Positions 19,997 to 30,151 of a DNA stretch of 64,000 nucleotides are shown here, piece by piece. The notes below the pieces were generated by a model. That model ran no database searches. It was not told the origin of the DNA and saw only the letters and a list, made by a program, of their open reading frames with translations. Where the stretch lies: positions 1,520,623-1,584,622 of the forward strand of contig NZ_JAANCO010000001.1 of assembly GCF_011326725.1 (NCBI RefSeq), in the 5' to 3' direction. Each line of letters opens with the position of its first letter. Positions within the stretch are counted from its first letter, which is position 1. Source of the stretch: Microbacterium excoecariae (GTDB taxonomy: Bacteria > Actinomycetota > Actinomycetes > Actinomycetales > Microbacteriaceae). The translations under genes were made by a program, and so were the position numbers.

Positions 19997-20022
19997 GCGG
20001 CCCGGCCCGATACGCGCGGCGT

Positions 20023-20113
<91 letters not shown>

Positions 20114-20124
20114 GCCGCGGTGGG

Positions 20125-21717
20125 TCAGCCGACGGACGTGTCGGCGGCCGAGATGATCGGGATCTCGCTCGTGCGGTCGCTCGCGAGCGCGGCCGACGGC
20201 GTGATCTCGGGCTTCTCGCCGCGGCGCAGCGCGCGGAACAGCTTCATCGTCGCGTCCGACCACGCCGTGATGTTCCACCGCTTCGAGGAGCGCACGAGGT
20301 CGCGCATGCGCTCGCGCCGCCCCCCCTCGCTCATCGCGAGCGCCGCGTCGAGCGCGCGGTCCATCGCCTTGTAGCTGAAGGGGTTCACGGGGATCTGACC
20401 CTCGAGCAGCACGGCGCAGCCGGCGAACTCCGACAGAATCAGGGCGCCCGTTCCCTCCTCACCCTGCGCAATGCAGTACTCGGGCGCGACGAGGTTGAGC
20501 CCGTCGGCGATGGGCGTGATCGAGCAGACGTCGGCCGCGCGGTAGTACGCGACGAGCTCGTCCATCGGGATCGCCGTCGAGACGAGCGAGACCGGCTGCC
20601 ACTCGAAGGATCCGTGGGTGCCGTTGATCCGGCCCGTGAGCTCCTCGATCTTCTGCTGCACCTCGTCGTAGGCCGCCATGTTGCGGTTGGCGCCGACGGA
20701 CACGAGCATCAGGCGCACCTTCCCGCGCAGCTCGGGGCGGCGCTGAAGGAGGCGCTCGAAGGTCTCGAGCTGCTCGATGTTGCCCTTCGTGTAGTCGGTG
20801 CGCGAGACCGACAGGATCATCGCCGCGTCCCCCACCCAGTCGCGAATCTCCTGCACCCGCTCGGCGAAGCCCTCGCGCTCGGTGAGCTCCGTCACGTACG
20901 CGTCGTTGACGCCCACGGGGTTCGTCTCGATGTGGATCAGGTGCCCGTGGTGCTCCATGAGCGTCGGCGTCCAGCGCTCGCTGAGCGCGTCGCCGCGGGG
21001 CGACATGTCCGGATCCGTCGGCTGATCGGCGATCGTGCGCGCCGAGGTGAGCGAGCGGGCGACCGAGACGAAGCTCTGCGCGTAGCGGGGGATGTGGAAG
21101 CCGACCGAGTCGCACTCGAGGAGCGAGCGCACGATCTCCTCGCGCCAGGGGAGCACGTTGAACATGCCGGAGGCGGGGAACGGCGTGTGGTGGAAGAACG
21201 CGATCTTCACCGACGGCTTGATCTCGCGGAGGAACCCGGGCACGAGCCACAGGTTGTAATCGTGGATCCACACGACCGCGTCGTCGCTCGCGGCGTCCGC
21301 CGCGGCCTGGGCGAACTTGCGGTTCACCGACCGGAAGGTCTCCCAGTCGACCGGGTCGTAGTTATAGCGCTCCTTGAAGCCGTGCAGGATCGGCCAGAAC
21401 GCCTCCTTCGAGGTGAGGTGGTAGAAGCTCGACACCTCGTGCTCGGTCAGCGGCAGGCGGTTCACGCGGTACGACCCGTAGCTGTCGTCGATCTCGACGA
21501 TCTGCTCGAACTGCGGGTCCTCGGGCGTCTCGGTCTGCTTCCACGCCACCCAGGCCGCCGACTCCATGCGGCCCATGACGCCCTTGATGGTGGGGACGAT
21601 GCCGTTGGGGCTGGAGTTCTCACGAAGCTCGGTCGTGCCGTCCTCGAGGGTGACCTCCTCGTAGGGCTGGCGGTGGTAGACGACGACGAGGTCGCTCTTT
21701 TCGGTCTTGGCAGTCAT
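20125..21717 (-). CDS. ggpS: Glucosylglycerol-phosphate synthase
   Basis: GT20 enzyme making glucosylglycerol-phosphate from ADP-glucose and glycerol-3-phosphate. The 530-aa sequence starts with LVVVYHRQPYEE and has SSPNGIVPTIK, HLTSKEAFWPILH, IHDYNLWLVPGFLREIKP (H152) and FNVLPWREEIVRSLLECD. These fit the GgpS branch, whereas trehalose-6-phosphate synthase (OtsA) has an SNRLP-type start and HDYHL. A roughly 30-residue tail extends beyond the catalytic part. Its ATG overlaps the ggpP stop (ATGA). With ggpP and gpsA directly upstream, the whole route to the osmolyte glucosylglycerol is present. Assigned by remembered family motifs, not by a search. Confidence 0.82.
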   Translation of the reverse strand: MTAKTEKSDLVVVYHRQPYEEVTLEDGTTELRENSSPNGIVPTIKGVMGRMESAAWVAWKQTETPEDPQFEQIVEIDDSYGSYRVNRLPLTEHEVSSFYHLTSKEAFWPILHGFKERYNYDPVDWETFRSVNRKFAQAAADAASDDAVVWIHDYNLWLVPGFLREIKPSVKIAFFHHTPFPASGMFNVLPWREEIVRSLLECDSVGFHIPRYAQSFVSVARSLTSARTIADQPTDPDMSPRGDALSERWTPTLMEHHGHLIHIETNPVGVNDAYVTELTEREGFAERVQEIRDWVGDAAMILSVSRTDYTKGNIEQLETFERLLQRRPELRGKVRLMLVSVGANRNMAAYDEVQQKIEELTGRINGTHGSFEWQPVSLVSTAIPMDELVAYYRAADVCSITPIADGLNLVAPEYCIAQGEEGTGALILSEFAGCAVLLEGQIPVNPFSYKAMDRALDAALAMSEGGRRERMRDLVRSSKRWNITAWSDATMKLFRALRRGEKPEITPSAALASDRTSEIPIISAADTSVG

Positions 21718-22508
21718 GACGTGAGCTCCTGTGGGGGATCGGGATGGAGCGCGAACGCGCGGATGGCCTCGGCGATGCCGGCGGCCCCGGGAAGCGAGCA
21801 GTGGAGCGCGCGGGGGAGGTCGCGGGTCGCGTCGAGGAGGACCTGCTCGGCGCCGCCGACCACGGCGCCGGCGAGGCCGGTCTGGAACATCGTGAGGTCG
21901 TTGAGCGTGTCGCCCGCGACGAGCACCCGCTCGGCGTCGATGCCGAGCTGCGCGATCAGCCGCATCAGCGAGGGTCCCTTCGAGACCCCGCCCGGCAGCA
22001 CGTCGAGGTAGCACCCGTGGGAGATCAGCACGTCGAGCCCCGCCTCCTTGAGCGGCCGGATGCTCTCCGGGTCGTAGGCGTCCGGATCCCAGTGGTACGA
22101 GACGCGGTGGCGGAAGGCCGTGTCCTGCTCGACGAGCCCGGGCGCGTCCCGGAGGACCTCGCGGATCCAGTCGCCGCGGTTTCCCCACGCGTCGCGGATG
22201 TGCGCCTCGAGGTCGTCGAGGGGGGCGACCCGACCGCCCTGGACCCCTGCGATGGTCGTCCCGACGTCGCCGACGACGAAGTCGGGCCACGGCGCGACGA
22301 CGCGGTCGCCGCGCCAGGCGTCGGCGCCGTCCCCGCAGAGCGCCTCGATGTACTCGGGGTCGCGCCCCGTGACGAACACGAGGCCGACCTCATCGCGGTG
22401 GCGCCGGATCCAGTCGTAGAGCTCCTCGCGCTGGGCGGCGCTGCCGCCGAGGAAGGTGCCGTCAAGGTCGGTGGCGAGGACGAAGGTCCAGTTGGCGGGG
22501 GAAGTCAT
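21714..22508 (-). CDS. ggpP: HAD phosphatase, probable glucosylglycerol-phosphate phosphatase
   Basis: 264-aa HAD hydrolase of the Cof/sucrose-phosphatase-like class: ATDLDGTFLGG with nucleophile D13 and D15, FVTGRDPEY as motif 2, SKGPSL lysine, and AGDTLNDLTMF as motif 4. In several proteobacteria a similar HAD domain is fused to the N-terminus of GgpS (GgpPS). Here the two are separate but overlap by 4 bases in the same order. Start ATG 22508 overlaps the gpsA stop. It probably removes the phosphate from glucosylglycerol-phosphate (inferred from context). Confidence 0.75.
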   Translation of the reverse strand: MTSPANWTFVLATDLDGTFLGGSAAQREELYDWIRRHRDEVGLVFVTGRDPEYIEALCGDGADAWRGDRVVAPWPDFVVGDVGTTIAGVQGGRVAPLDDLEAHIRDAWGNRGDWIREVLRDAPGLVEQDTAFRHRVSYHWDPDAYDPESIRPLKEAGLDVLISHGCYLDVLPGGVSKGPSLMRLIAQLGIDAERVLVAGDTLNDLTMFQTGLAGAVVGGAEQVLLDATRDLPRALHCSLPGAAGIAEAIRAFALHPDPPQELTS

Positions 22509-23620
22509 GCGTTCAGGTCCTCGAATCGCTTCGTGACGGCCTCGACCGCGGGGTGCGCGATCTCCAGGTCGAGTGCGCGAGGTTCCGCGCGGATCGGCGC
22601 GGCCCAGTAGGTCGCGAAGGCGTCGCCGATGGGCTTGCCGTCGGCGACGATCGAGCGCACCATCTCGCTGATCGGCATCGTGATGCCGAGTAGGCGCGCG
22701 AGGTCCGTGACGGTGACGGCGTTGTGGCGGCCCTCCACGACGACGGGGCGTCCGCCGAACACCTCGTCGTCGCGCAGGCCCTGCCCGCGCTGGAACCCGT
22801 AGGAGAAGTTGCGCGACTGGCGCGAGGAGCACGTCAGCATGAGGTCGCCGAGGCCGCCGAGGCCCGTCACCGTTTCACGCGTGCCGCCGAGCTTGACCGC
22901 GAGCTCCTTCATCTCGTCGAGGCCCCGGGTGATGATCGCGGCGCGCGAGTTCTCGCCGAAACCCGCCCCCTCGAGGATCCCGCACGCGATCGCGATGACG
23001 TTCTTCACGGCGCCGCCGACCTCCACGCCCGGCATGTCGTCGGAGACGTAGGGGCGAAACGCCCCCGTCGCGAGCGAGAGCGCCATCCGCGTCGCGGCGC
23101 GGTCCGCCGGCGGCACGCGGACGCCCGACGTGCACGCGACGGTGACCGCCGTCGGGTCGCCCGCGGCGGTCTCGGTCGCGAAGGTCGGGCCGGTCACGGT
23201 GCCGATCGCGCGCCCGGGGGCGGCCTCGGCGGCCACCTCGCTCATGAGCAGGCCCGTGCCCGCCTCGATGCCCTTGGCGCACACGAAGATCGGCACCCCC
23301 GGATCCGCGATGCCGCCGATGCGGCCGGCCATGTCGCGGATCGTCGTCGACGGCGTGACGAGGAGGACCGCGTCGGCGCCCGCGAGCGCCGCGTCGAGAT
23401 CGGTCGTCGGCCGGATCCCCGGCGGCAGCTCGATGCCCTCGAGGTACCGCGTGTTTCCGCGGCCCGCCGCGATGTCTGCCGCGAGCGCGGCGTCGCGGAG
23501 CCACAGGCGCACCTCGCGGTCCGCGCGGGCGGCGACGGCGGCGAGAGCCGTACCCCAGGCGCCACCGCCGATCACGGCGATGTTTTCGTAAGGGCGCGTG
23601 GGTCGGGTGTCTGCTCGCAT
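22505..23620 (-). CDS. gpsA: NAD(P)-dependent glycerol-3-phosphate dehydrogenase
   Basis: Reduces dihydroxyacetone phosphate to sn-glycerol-3-phosphate. 371 aa: Rossmann motif IGGGAWGTALA at residues 18-27, TPSTTIRDM, FVCAKGIEAGTG with the catalytic-region lysine, VGGAVKNVIAIACGI with active-site lysine and KN pair, and GGLGDLMLTCSS near the C-terminus. Normally a phospholipid precursor enzyme; here it heads an operon with ggpP and ggpS and may supply their substrate. I chose ATG 23620, since TATGCT (23633-23628) lies 7 bases upstream and would give a leaderless transcript; ATG 23632 is an alternative. Confidence 0.9.
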   Translation of the reverse strand: MRADTRPTRPYENIAVIGGGAWGTALAAVAARADREVRLWLRDAALAADIAAGRGNTRYLEGIELPPGIRPTTDLDAALAGADAVLLVTPSTTIRDMAGRIGGIADPGVPIFVCAKGIEAGTGLLMSEVAAEAAPGRAIGTVTGPTFATETAAGDPTAVTVACTSGVRVPPADRAATRMALSLATGAFRPYVSDDMPGVEVGGAVKNVIAIACGILEGAGFGENSRAAIITRGLDEMKELAVKLGGTRETVTGLGGLGDLMLTCSSRQSRNFSYGFQRGQGLRDDEVFGGRPVVVEGRHNAVTVTDLARLLGITMPISEMVRSIVADGKPIGDAFATYWAAPIRAEPRALDLEIAHPAVEAVTKRFEDLNA

Positions 23621-23664
23621 TGCCGCCAGCATAGTCGGGCGGTGAAAACGGGAGGTTTCGGGGA

Positions 23665-23670
23665 TAGAAT
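23665..23670 (+). promoter_or_regulatory. -10 element of the ileS leader promoter
   Basis: TAGAAT, with transcription expected from about 23677. It is divergent from the gpsA promoter, about 30 bases away, so the two may compete. Confidence 0.55.
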
Positions 23671-23675
23671 GGAGA

Positions 23676-23868
23676 GACAAAGTGCGGATCCGGCCATCAC
23701 CGGGGAGCTCGCGGAAGAACGGCCCCTCCCGGGGCTCACTAGACCCGCGCGGGGCAGGCCCGTCACAGCCGCAGTGAGAGGGGCGTCCGTCGCCGGGCGC
23801 AACGCGGGGTGGTACCGCGGCCGAGAGGTCGTCCCCGCAGTTCGCAGAAACCGAACTGCTGGAGAGAG
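23676..23868 (+). promoter_or_regulatory. T-box riboswitch controlling ileS
   Basis: Senses uncharged tRNA-Ile. The diagnostic T-box stretch is at 23801-23820 (AACGCGGGGTGGTACCGCGG), followed by an antisequestrator region and a GGAGAGAG ribosome site directly before the ileS ATG. The isoleucine specifier ATC is at 23696-23698 inside a short Stem I (GGCCATCACCGGGG). Length is about 190 bases. There is no terminator-like helix with a T tract before the gene, so control is most likely at translation initiation, as shown for other actinobacterial ileS T-boxes. Confidence 0.92.
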
Positions 23869-26800
23869 ATGACCTACCCCCTGAGCGCCTTCGGCCCCGC
23901 CGCCGAGCCCGTCACGCCATCGCCGCGCTTCCCCGACATCGAGCGGGGCATCCTCGACTTCTGGGGCGAGGATGACACCTTCCGCGCCTCGATCGCCCAG
24001 CGCGAGGGCGCCGACGAGTGGGTCTTCTACGACGGCCCGCCGTTCGCCAACGGCCTGCCCCACTACGGCCACCTCCTCACCGGCTACGCGAAGGACCTCT
24101 TCCCCCGGTTCCACACGATGCTCGGCCAGAAGGTCGACCGGGTGTTCGGGTGGGACACGCACGGTCTTCCCGCCGAGCTCGAGGCGATGAAGCAGCTCGG
24201 GATCACCGAGAAGAGCGAGATCGAGGCCATGGGCATCGACGCGTTCAACGTGAAGGCGCGCGAATCGGTGCTGACCTACACCCGCGACTGGGAGGACTAC
24301 GTCACCCGCCAGGCCCGCTGGGTCGACTTCGAGCGCGGCTACAAGACGCTGAACGCGACCTACATGGAGAGCGTCCTGTGGGCCTTCAAGCAGCTCTTCG
24401 ACAAGGGGCTCGCGTACGAGGGCTATCGCGTGCTGCCCTACTGCTGGCGCGACCAGACGCCGCTGTCCAACCACGAGCTGCGCATGGACGACGACGTCTA
24501 CAAGGACCGGCAGGATCCGTCCGTCACGGTCGCGTTCCCGTTCACGGGCGAGCGCGCCCAGGAGCTCGGCCTCGACGGCGTCGCGGCCCTCGCGTGGACG
24601 ACGACCCCGTGGACCCTGCCCACCAATCTCTCGCTCGCGGTCGGCCCCGACATCACCTACGTCGTCGTGCCGGTCGGCCCGGCAGGTGCAGGGGAGGGGC
24701 TGGGCGCCGCGCGCGTCCTCCTCGCCGAGGACCTCCTCGCGGGCTACGCGAAGGATCTCGGCTACGCCGAGCCCGGCGACGCGCTCGCGGCGGTGGCGCA
24801 GCGGATCCGCGGATCCGAGCTGGAGGGCGTCACCTACGAGCCGCTCTTCGACTACTTCACCGACACCGAGGCGTGGGGGACGGAGAAGGCGTGGCGTGTG
24901 CTCGTCGACGGGTACGTCACGACGGCCGACGGCACGGGCGTCGTCCACCAGGCGCCCGCGTTCGGTGAGGACGACAAGCGCCTGAACGACGCCGCCGGGA
25001 TCCCGACGATCGTCTCGGTCGGCGAGGACGGCCGGTTCCTCGACATCGTTCCGGACGTCGCGGGGAAGCTGTGGCTCGACGCGAACATGGACATCGTGCG
25101 CCTGCTGCGGGCCGACGGGCGCCTGCTGCGGCTGCAGTCCTACGTCCACAGCTACCCGCACTGCTGGCGCTGCCGGAACCCCCTCATCTACAAGGCCGTC
25201 TCGAGCTGGTTCGTGCGCGTCACCGACGTCAAGGACCGCCTCGTCGAGCTCAACGAGCAGATCGAGTGGGCGCCGGAGAACGTCAAGCACGGGCAGTTCG
25301 GCAAGTGGGTCGAGGGCGCGCGCGACTGGTCGATCAGCCGCAACCGCTTCTGGGGCTCCCCGATCCCCGTTTGGAAGTCGGACGACGCGAACTACCCCCG
25401 CGTCGACGCGTACGGATCCCTGGCCGAGATCGAGCGCGACTTCGGACGCCTGCCGCGCAACGCGGACGGCGAGGTGGACCTCCACCGCCCGTACATCGAC
25501 GACCTGACCCGCCCGAACCCGGACGACCCGACGGGCCGCTCGACGATGCGCCGCATCGAGGACGTGTTCGACGTGTGGTTCGACTCCGGATCCATGCCGT
25601 TCGCGCAGGTGCACTATCCGTTTGAGAACAAGGACTGGTTCGACGCCCACGCGCCGGCCGACTTCATCGTGGAGTACATCGGCCAGACGCGCGGCTGGTT
25701 CTACGTCATGCACGTGCTCTCGGGCGCCCTGTTCGACCGCCCCGCGTTCACGGGCGTCTCCTGCCACGGCATCGTGCTCGGCAGCGACGGGCAGAAGATG
25801 TCGAAGTCGCTGCGCAACTACCCCGACGTCAACGAGGTCTTCGACCGCGACGGCTCCGACGCCATGCGCTGGTTCCTCATGTCCTCCAGCGTCCTGCGCG
25901 GCGGGAACCTCGTCGTGACGGAGGAGGGGATCCGCTCGGGCGTGCGAGAGTTCCTCCTGCCGCTGTGGAACTCGTGGTACTTCTTCGCGACGTACGCGAA
26001 CGCCGCCGGCTACGAGGCGACGGCGTCGACGGCGTCGACCGACGTGCTCGACCGCTACATCCTCGCGCTGACGGGGGAGCTCGCCGACGCCGTTCGCGCC
26101 GACCTCGAGGCGCTCGACTCGACGACCGCCGCGGCGCGCCTGCGCGACTTCGCCGAGGTGCTGACGAACTGGTACATCCGGCGCTCGCGCGACCGGTTCT
26201 GGGAGGGCGTGACGGAGGATCCGCGCTCCCGCGAGGCGTTCGACACGCTGTACACCGTGCTCGAGACGCTATGCCGCGTCGCGGCGCCGCTCATCCCGCT
26301 CATCTCCGAGCGGGTGTGGCAGGGGCTCACGGGTGGGCGGAGCGTGCACCTGACGGACTGGCCCGCGGGCACGGACTTCCCCGCCGCGGACGACATCCGC
26401 TCGACCATGGACGCCGTGCGCGAGGCCTCGAGCGTCGCGAACGCGCTGCGCAAGCGCGAGAAGCTGCGGGTGCGGCTCCCGCTTGCGCGCCTCACGGTCG
26501 TGACCTCCGACGCCGAGGGGCTGTCGCGGTTCGAGGACATCCTGCGCGAGGAGCTCAACGTCAAGGCGGTCTCGCTCGACGAGCTCGCCGAGGACACCGC
26601 CGAGCGCTACGGCGTCGCGCGCCGCCTCACGGTGAACGCGCGCGCGCTCGGGCCGCGCCTCGGCAAGCAGGTGCAGCAGGTGATTAAGGCGTCGAAGACG
26701 GGCGACTGGTCGGAGGAGGGCGGCGTCGTCACGGCCGGCGGCATCGCGCTTGAGGAGGGCGAGTACGAGCTCGCCCTCGACACGTCGGGTCGGCCCGCGG

Positions 26801-27165
26801 GCGAGGCGATCGCCACGCTGCCGGGCGGCGGCTTCGTCATCCTCGACACGGCGACGACGCCCGAGCTCGAGGCCGAGGGCCTCGCGCGCGACGTGATCCG
26901 CGCCGTGCAGGACACCCGCAAGAACGCCGGGTTCGAGGTGAGCGACCGGATCCGCCTGCAGCTGGTCTTCGCCGACGAGGCGGACGGATCGGCGGTGCGC
27001 CGCGCGTGGGACGTCGCGGGCGTGGCGGGGGAGACCCTCGCCACGAGCTGGACGATCGACGAGGGCGTCGCGGGCGCGGAGTTCGAGCAGACGATCGCGG
27101 GCGGCATCTACGCGAACGCGGGCGAGATCCGCATCGGCGTCGCGCGCGTGGAGGTGGCGCGATGA
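23869..27165 (+). CDS. ileS: Isoleucyl-tRNA synthetase (eukaryote-like type)
   Basis: Charges tRNA-Ile. 1098 aa. The HIGH motif is HYGH in [20 protein letters not shown] at about residue 55, and KMSKS is in [16 protein letters not shown] near residue 640. These variants and the length are those of the eukaryote-like (type 2) group, many of which are naturally less sensitive to mupirocin. Editing domain in the middle, long C-terminal region. ATG 23869 chosen because it follows the T-box ribosome site; the frame stays open back to 23809, inside the T-box. The last 4 bases overlap the folC start. Confidence 0.96.
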   Translation: MTYPLSAFGPAAEPVTPSPRFPDIERGILDFWGEDDTFRASIAQREGADEWVFYDGPPFANGLPHYGHLLTGYAKDLFPRFHTMLGQKVDRVFGWDTHGLPAELEAMKQLGITEKSEIEAMGIDAFNVKARESVLTYTRDWEDYVTRQARWVDFERGYKTLNATYMESVLWAFKQLFDKGLAYEGYRVLPYCWRDQTPLSNHELRMDDDVYKDRQDPSVTVAFPFTGERAQELGLDGVAALAWTTTPWTLPTNLSLAVGPDITYVVVPVGPAGAGEGLGAARVLLAEDLLAGYAKDLGYAEPGDALAAVAQRIRGSELEGVTYEPLFDYFTDTEAWGTEKAWRVLVDGYVTTADGTGVVHQAPAFGEDDKRLNDAAGIPTIVSVGEDGRFLDIVPDVAGKLWLDANMDIVRLLRADGRLLRLQSYVHSYPHCWRCRNPLIYKAVSSWFVRVTDVKDRLVELNEQIEWAPENVKHGQFGKWVEGARDWSISRNRFWGSPIPVWKSDDANYPRVDAYGSLAEIERDFGRLPRNADGEVDLHRPYIDDLTRPNPDDPTGRSTMRRIEDVFDVWFDSGSMPFAQVHYPFENKDWFDAHAPADFIVEYIGQTRGWFYVMHVLSGALFDRPAFTGVSCHGIVLGSDGQKMSKSLRNYPDVNEVFDRDGSDAMRWFLMSSSVLRGGNLVVTEEGIRSGVREFLLPLWNSWYFFATYANAAGYEATASTASTDVLDRYILALTGELADAVRADLEALDSTTAAARLRDFAEVLTNWYIRRSRDRFWEGVTEDPRSREAFDTLYTVLETLCRVAAPLIPLISERVWQGLTGGRSVHLTDWPAGTDFPAADDIRSTMDAVREASSVANALRKREKLRVRLPLARLTVVTSDAEGLSRFEDILREELNVKAVSLDELAEDTAERYGVARRLTVNARALGPRLGKQVQQVIKASKTGDWSEEGGVVTAGGIALEEGEYELALDTSGRPAGEAIATLPGGGFVILDTATTPELEAEGLARDVIRAVQDTRKNAGFEVSDRIRLQLVFADEADGSAVRRAWDVAGVAGETLATSWTIDEGVAGAEFEQTIAGGIYANAGEIRIGVARVEVAR

Positions 27166-28520
27166 CGGGCTCCGACGAGGCGCGGCGCGCCGACGCGGTG
27201 TACGAGGCGCTCCTCGCCCGCGCGGGCGAGGCCTGGGTCGAGCCGCGGCTCGAGCGCACGGCCCGCCTGCTCGAGTATCTCGACAACCCGCAGCGGACCT
27301 ACCGCGTTGTCCACGTCACGGGGACGAACGGGAAGACCTCCACGGCGCGCATCGTCGAGTCGCTCGTCCGGGCGCACGGGCTGCGCACGGGGCTGTTCAC
27401 GAGCCCGCACCTCGTGCGGTTCACGGAGCGGATCCTCCTCGACGGCGAGCCGATCGGCGACGCGCAGGTCGCCGACGCGTGGGACGAGATCGCCCCGTTC
27501 CTCGACCTCGTCGACGCGGAGCTGGCCGGCGACGACCAGGCGCCCCTGACGTTCTTCGAGCTCGTCACGGTGCTCGCGTTCGTCGCGTGCGCCGACGCGC
27601 CGGTCGACGTCCTCGTCCTCGAGGTTGGGATGGGCGGATCCTGGGACGCGACGAATACGGCGGACGGCGACGTCGCGGTGATCGCCCCCGTCGACATGGA
27701 TCACGCCGCGCGGCTGGGCGCGACGCGCGAGGCGATCGCCGAGGTGAAGGCCGGCATCATCAAGCCCGGCGCCGCCGTGGTGTCCGCGCGGCAGGAGCCG
27801 GGCGTGCAGGCGGTGCTGCGGCGCGTGGCCGCCGAGCGGGGTGCCTCGATCGCGTTCGAGGGGGCGGAGTTCGCGCTCGAGCGCGACGCGCTCGCCGTGG
27901 GCGGGCAGCTCGTGACGCTGCGCGGCCTCGCGGGCGCGTACGAGGAGGAGTACCTCCCGCTATACGGGCACCACCAGGGCGAGAACGCGGCCCTCGCGGT
28001 CGCCGCCGTGGAGTCGCTCATCGGCGGCGGGCAAAAGATCGCCGCCGAGGTGTTCACGCAGGGGCTCGCGGAGGTCGCCTCCCCGGGCCGCCTCCAGCTC
28101 GTCGGCACGCAGCCGACCGTCCTCGTGGACGCCGCGCACAACCCGCACGGCGCCCGCGCTCTCGCGGCGGCGCTGCGCGACGCGTTCGACTTCTCCGAGT
28201 GGGGCGTCGTCCTCGGCGCCATGGCCGACAAGGACCTCGCGGGCATCGTGGCCGAGCTCGCGCCGGTCGCGAGCCACCTGTTCGCGACCGAGAGCGACTC
28301 GGAGCGCGCGGCCTCCGCAGACGAGGTGGCCGACGCCGCCGAGGCCGCGGGGCTGCGCCCGACCGTCCACCGCGACGTCGCCGAGGCCGCGGAGGCCGCA
28401 CGCGCGTGGGCGGCGGAGGAGGAGGGCCGCGCGGTCGTGATCGCCGGATCCGTCGTGCTCGGCGGCGAGGCGATCGCCCTGGCCCGGGTCGAGGACTGGA
28501 AGTCGGGGTGGACCGCGTGA
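27162..28520 (+). CDS. folC: Folylpolyglutamate synthase/dihydrofolate synthase
   Basis: Adds glutamate to dihydropteroate and folates. 452 aa with P-loop [13 protein letters not shown] near residue 50, [27 protein letters not shown], and [12 protein letters not shown] in the C-terminal Mur-ligase-type domain. ATG overlaps the ileS stop (ATGA), and its own stop overlaps the GTG of the next gene (GTGA), so the three form one coupled unit under the ileS T-box. Confidence 0.95.
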   Translation: MTGSDEARRADAVYEALLARAGEAWVEPRLERTARLLEYLDNPQRTYRVVHVTGTNGKTSTARIVESLVRAHGLRTGLFTSPHLVRFTERILLDGEPIGDAQVADAWDEIAPFLDLVDAELAGDDQAPLTFFELVTVLAFVACADAPVDVLVLEVGMGGSWDATNTADGDVAVIAPVDMDHAARLGATREAIAEVKAGIIKPGAAVVSARQEPGVQAVLRRVAAERGASIAFEGAEFALERDALAVGGQLVTLRGLAGAYEEEYLPLYGHHQGENAALAVAAVESLIGGGQKIAAEVFTQGLAEVASPGRLQLVGTQPTVLVDAAHNPHGARALAAALRDAFDFSEWGVVLGAMADKDLAGIVAELAPVASHLFATESDSERAASADEVADAAEAAGLRPTVHRDVAEAAEAARAWAAEEEGRAVVIAGSVVLGGEAIALARVEDWKSGWTA

Positions 28521-28918
28521 GCCCCCGCGAGCGCCGCTACCGCACGCTTCCCGAGAAAGTCGGATCCGTCGTCCTCGGCTTCGAGGCGATTGTCGCCTTC
28601 CTGGCGGGCCTCGTGATCTACGGCCTGGGCGCCCTGCCCGACCCGGTCGCGCCGTGGTGGGGGATCGTGGCCGGCTCGGTCCTCCTCGTCCTCCTCGTGG
28701 CCACGAGCGGCGCGCTGCGCTGGGCCTGGGGGCGCGCGCTGGGGTGGATCCTGCAGCTGGTCATCGCGGCGGGCGCGTTCTTCGTCCCCGCGATCCTCCT
28801 CATCACCCTCGTCTTCGGCGGCATGTGGGCGTTCGCGATGATCGGGGGAGCCCGCATCGAGGCGCGCGTCGCCGCGACGAGGCGGGAGACCGACGCGCCG
28901 GACACGCCCGGCGCATAG
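28517..28918 (+). CDS. DUF4233 family membrane protein
   Basis: 133 aa with about four hydrophobic segments (residues 17-38, 45-62, 70-82 and 87-106), a basic N-terminus and an acidic, polar C-terminus. DUF4233 genes follow folC throughout actinobacteria; function unknown. GTG start at 28517 overlaps the folC stop by 4 bases. Confidence 0.85.
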   Translation: MSPRERRYRTLPEKVGSVVLGFEAIVAFLAGLVIYGLGALPDPVAPWWGIVAGSVLLVLLVATSGALRWAWGRALGWILQLVIAAGAFFVPAILLITLVFGGMWAFAMIGGARIEARVAATRRETDAPDTPGA

Positions 28919-28929
28919 GCTCCGCGCGA

Positions 28930-28935
28930 TAGGTT
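28930..28935 (+). promoter_or_regulatory. -10 element of the ndk promoter
   Basis: TAGGTT 36 bases before the ndk ATG; ribosome site AGGAAGG at 28958-28964. ndk may also be read through from the ileS operon. Confidence 0.45.
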
Positions 28936-28971
28936 CGATGCGCCCCCCTCACGACATAGGAAGGCATTGTC

Positions 28972-29388
28972 ATGGCCACGGAAGAGACCCTCGTCCTGAT
29001 TAAGCCCGACGGCGTCCGCCGCGGGCTCACCGGACAGATCCTCGCCCGCATCGAGGCGAAGGGCTACGAGCTCGTCGACCTGAAGAAGTTCACCCCGGCC
29101 CGCGGGCTGCTCGCGGAGCACTACGCCGAGCACGAGGGCAAGCCGTTCTACGAGCCCCTCGTGGAGTTCATGATGTCGGGAGACGTCGTGGCCGCGCGCG
29201 TGGCGGGTCACCGCGTCATCGAGGGCTTCCGCTCCCTGGCGGGGTCCACCGAGCCCACGACGGCCGCCCCGGGAACGATCCGCGGCGACCTCGGCCGCGA
29301 CTGGGGCCTGAAGGTCCAGCAAAACCTCGTGCACGGATCCGACAGCCCGGAGTCCGCCGCGCGTGAGCTCGGGCTCTGGTTCGGCTGA
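28972..29388 (+). CDS. ndk: Nucleoside diphosphate kinase
   Basis: Transfers phosphate between nucleoside tri- and diphosphates through a phosphohistidine. 138 aa starting MATEETLVLIKPDGVRRG. The usual family motif around the active histidine, NxxHGSDS, is QNLVHGSDSPESA here at about residue 120, and GPxxAHKKxR-like regions are replaced by the normal actinobacterial form (SLAGSTEPTTAAPGTIRGD). Followed by a strong bidirectional terminator. Confidence 0.96.
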   Translation: MATEETLVLIKPDGVRRGLTGQILARIEAKGYELVDLKKFTPARGLLAEHYAEHEGKPFYEPLVEFMMSGDVVAARVAGHRVIEGFRSLAGSTEPTTAAPGTIRGDLGRDWGLKVQQNLVHGSDSPESAARELGLWFG

Positions 29389-29395
29389 GCCGCTG

Positions 29396-29437
29396 ACGAC
29401 GAAGGAGGGGTGCCGACGGGCGCCCCTCCTTCGTCGT
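29396..29437. terminator. Bidirectional terminator between ndk and the VKOR-like gene
   Basis: Long inverted repeat (ACGACGAAGGAGGGG... pairing with ...CCCCTCCTTCGTCGT) of at least 15 bp with a short GC loop, placed between two convergent genes. Confidence 0.85.
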
Positions 29438-29454
29438 TGCGCCGGCTTCGACGC

Positions 29455-30051
29455 TTAGAAGAAGAACGCCAGCAGGTGCAGGCGCAGCTCGGCGATGACC
29501 GCGATCGCGACGAAGGACACGGTCACGATGAGCGGAAGCCAGCCCATGAGGGTATCGGCGAGGCGCCTGACCGACGCGGGCAGGGGGATCGCCCCGATCC
29601 GGACGCTGTGCAGGAGCACCGCGTAGAACGACGGGATCGTGACGCTCCAGGTCACCATGCACCACGGGCACAGCGTCCCGATGACGAAGATGCTCTGCGC
29701 GATGAGCCAGCACACGAAGCCGAACGCGAACGTCAGGCCGAGCGTGAAGAGCACCCAGAACCACTTCGCGAACCGGGCGCCGGCGAGGATGGCCATGCCG
29801 ACGACGAGCGGCGCCATCCACCCGACGAGGCCCAGCAGCGGGTTGGGAAATCCGAACACGGACCCCTGCGCCGAGTCGAGGTTCGCGCCGCACTGGACGA
29901 TGGGGTTGAAGTCGCACCCCGCGACGTGGTCGGGGTCGACGAGGCCCTCGAACTTCTCCAGGGTGAGCGCGAACGCCGCGCCCAGTCCGACGATGCCCGC
30001 GAGAACGAGCCAGATGGCGAGCCCGACGGGGCGCTGATGCGACTTCTGCAT
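29455..30051 (-). CDS. Vitamin K epoxide reductase (VKOR) family membrane protein
   Basis: Membrane quinone oxidoreductase that reoxidises DsbA-type proteins in many actinobacteria. 198 aa, about five transmembrane segments. Loop cysteines C46 and C54 (GCDFNPIVQC) and the quinone-site pair CPWC (C128, C131) are intact; the conserved N-S-P-like loop is present as GFPNPLLGL. ATG 30051 chosen; upstream frame is not supported. A natural partner would be the secreted thiol oxidoreductases of the cell rather than the cytosolic FrnE-type protein at 46.4 kb. Confidence 0.9.
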   Translation of the reverse strand: MQKSHQRPVGLAIWLVLAGIVGLGAAFALTLEKFEGLVDPDHVAGCDFNPIVQCGANLDSAQGSVFGFPNPLLGLVGWMAPLVVGMAILAGARFAKWFWVLFTLGLTFAFGFVCWLIAQSIFVIGTLCPWCMVTWSVTIPSFYAVLLHSVRIGAIPLPASVRRLADTLMGWLPLIVTVSFVAIAVIAELRLHLLAFFF

Positions 30052-30151
30052 GCCCCCGATTCTTCCACTGTGCGCGGCGCCGAAGGCTGAGGACGGAGCG
30101 GTCCGAACATGCCGCGCGCGCGGATGGGTGCACCGATCCCGGGCGAGGTGG

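Noticed and set aside
20125..21717. Trehalose-6-phosphate synthase (OtsA) label
   Set aside because: Start region and HDYNLWL motif fit glucosylglycerol-phosphate synthase, and gpsA and a GgpP-like phosphatase are in the same operon.
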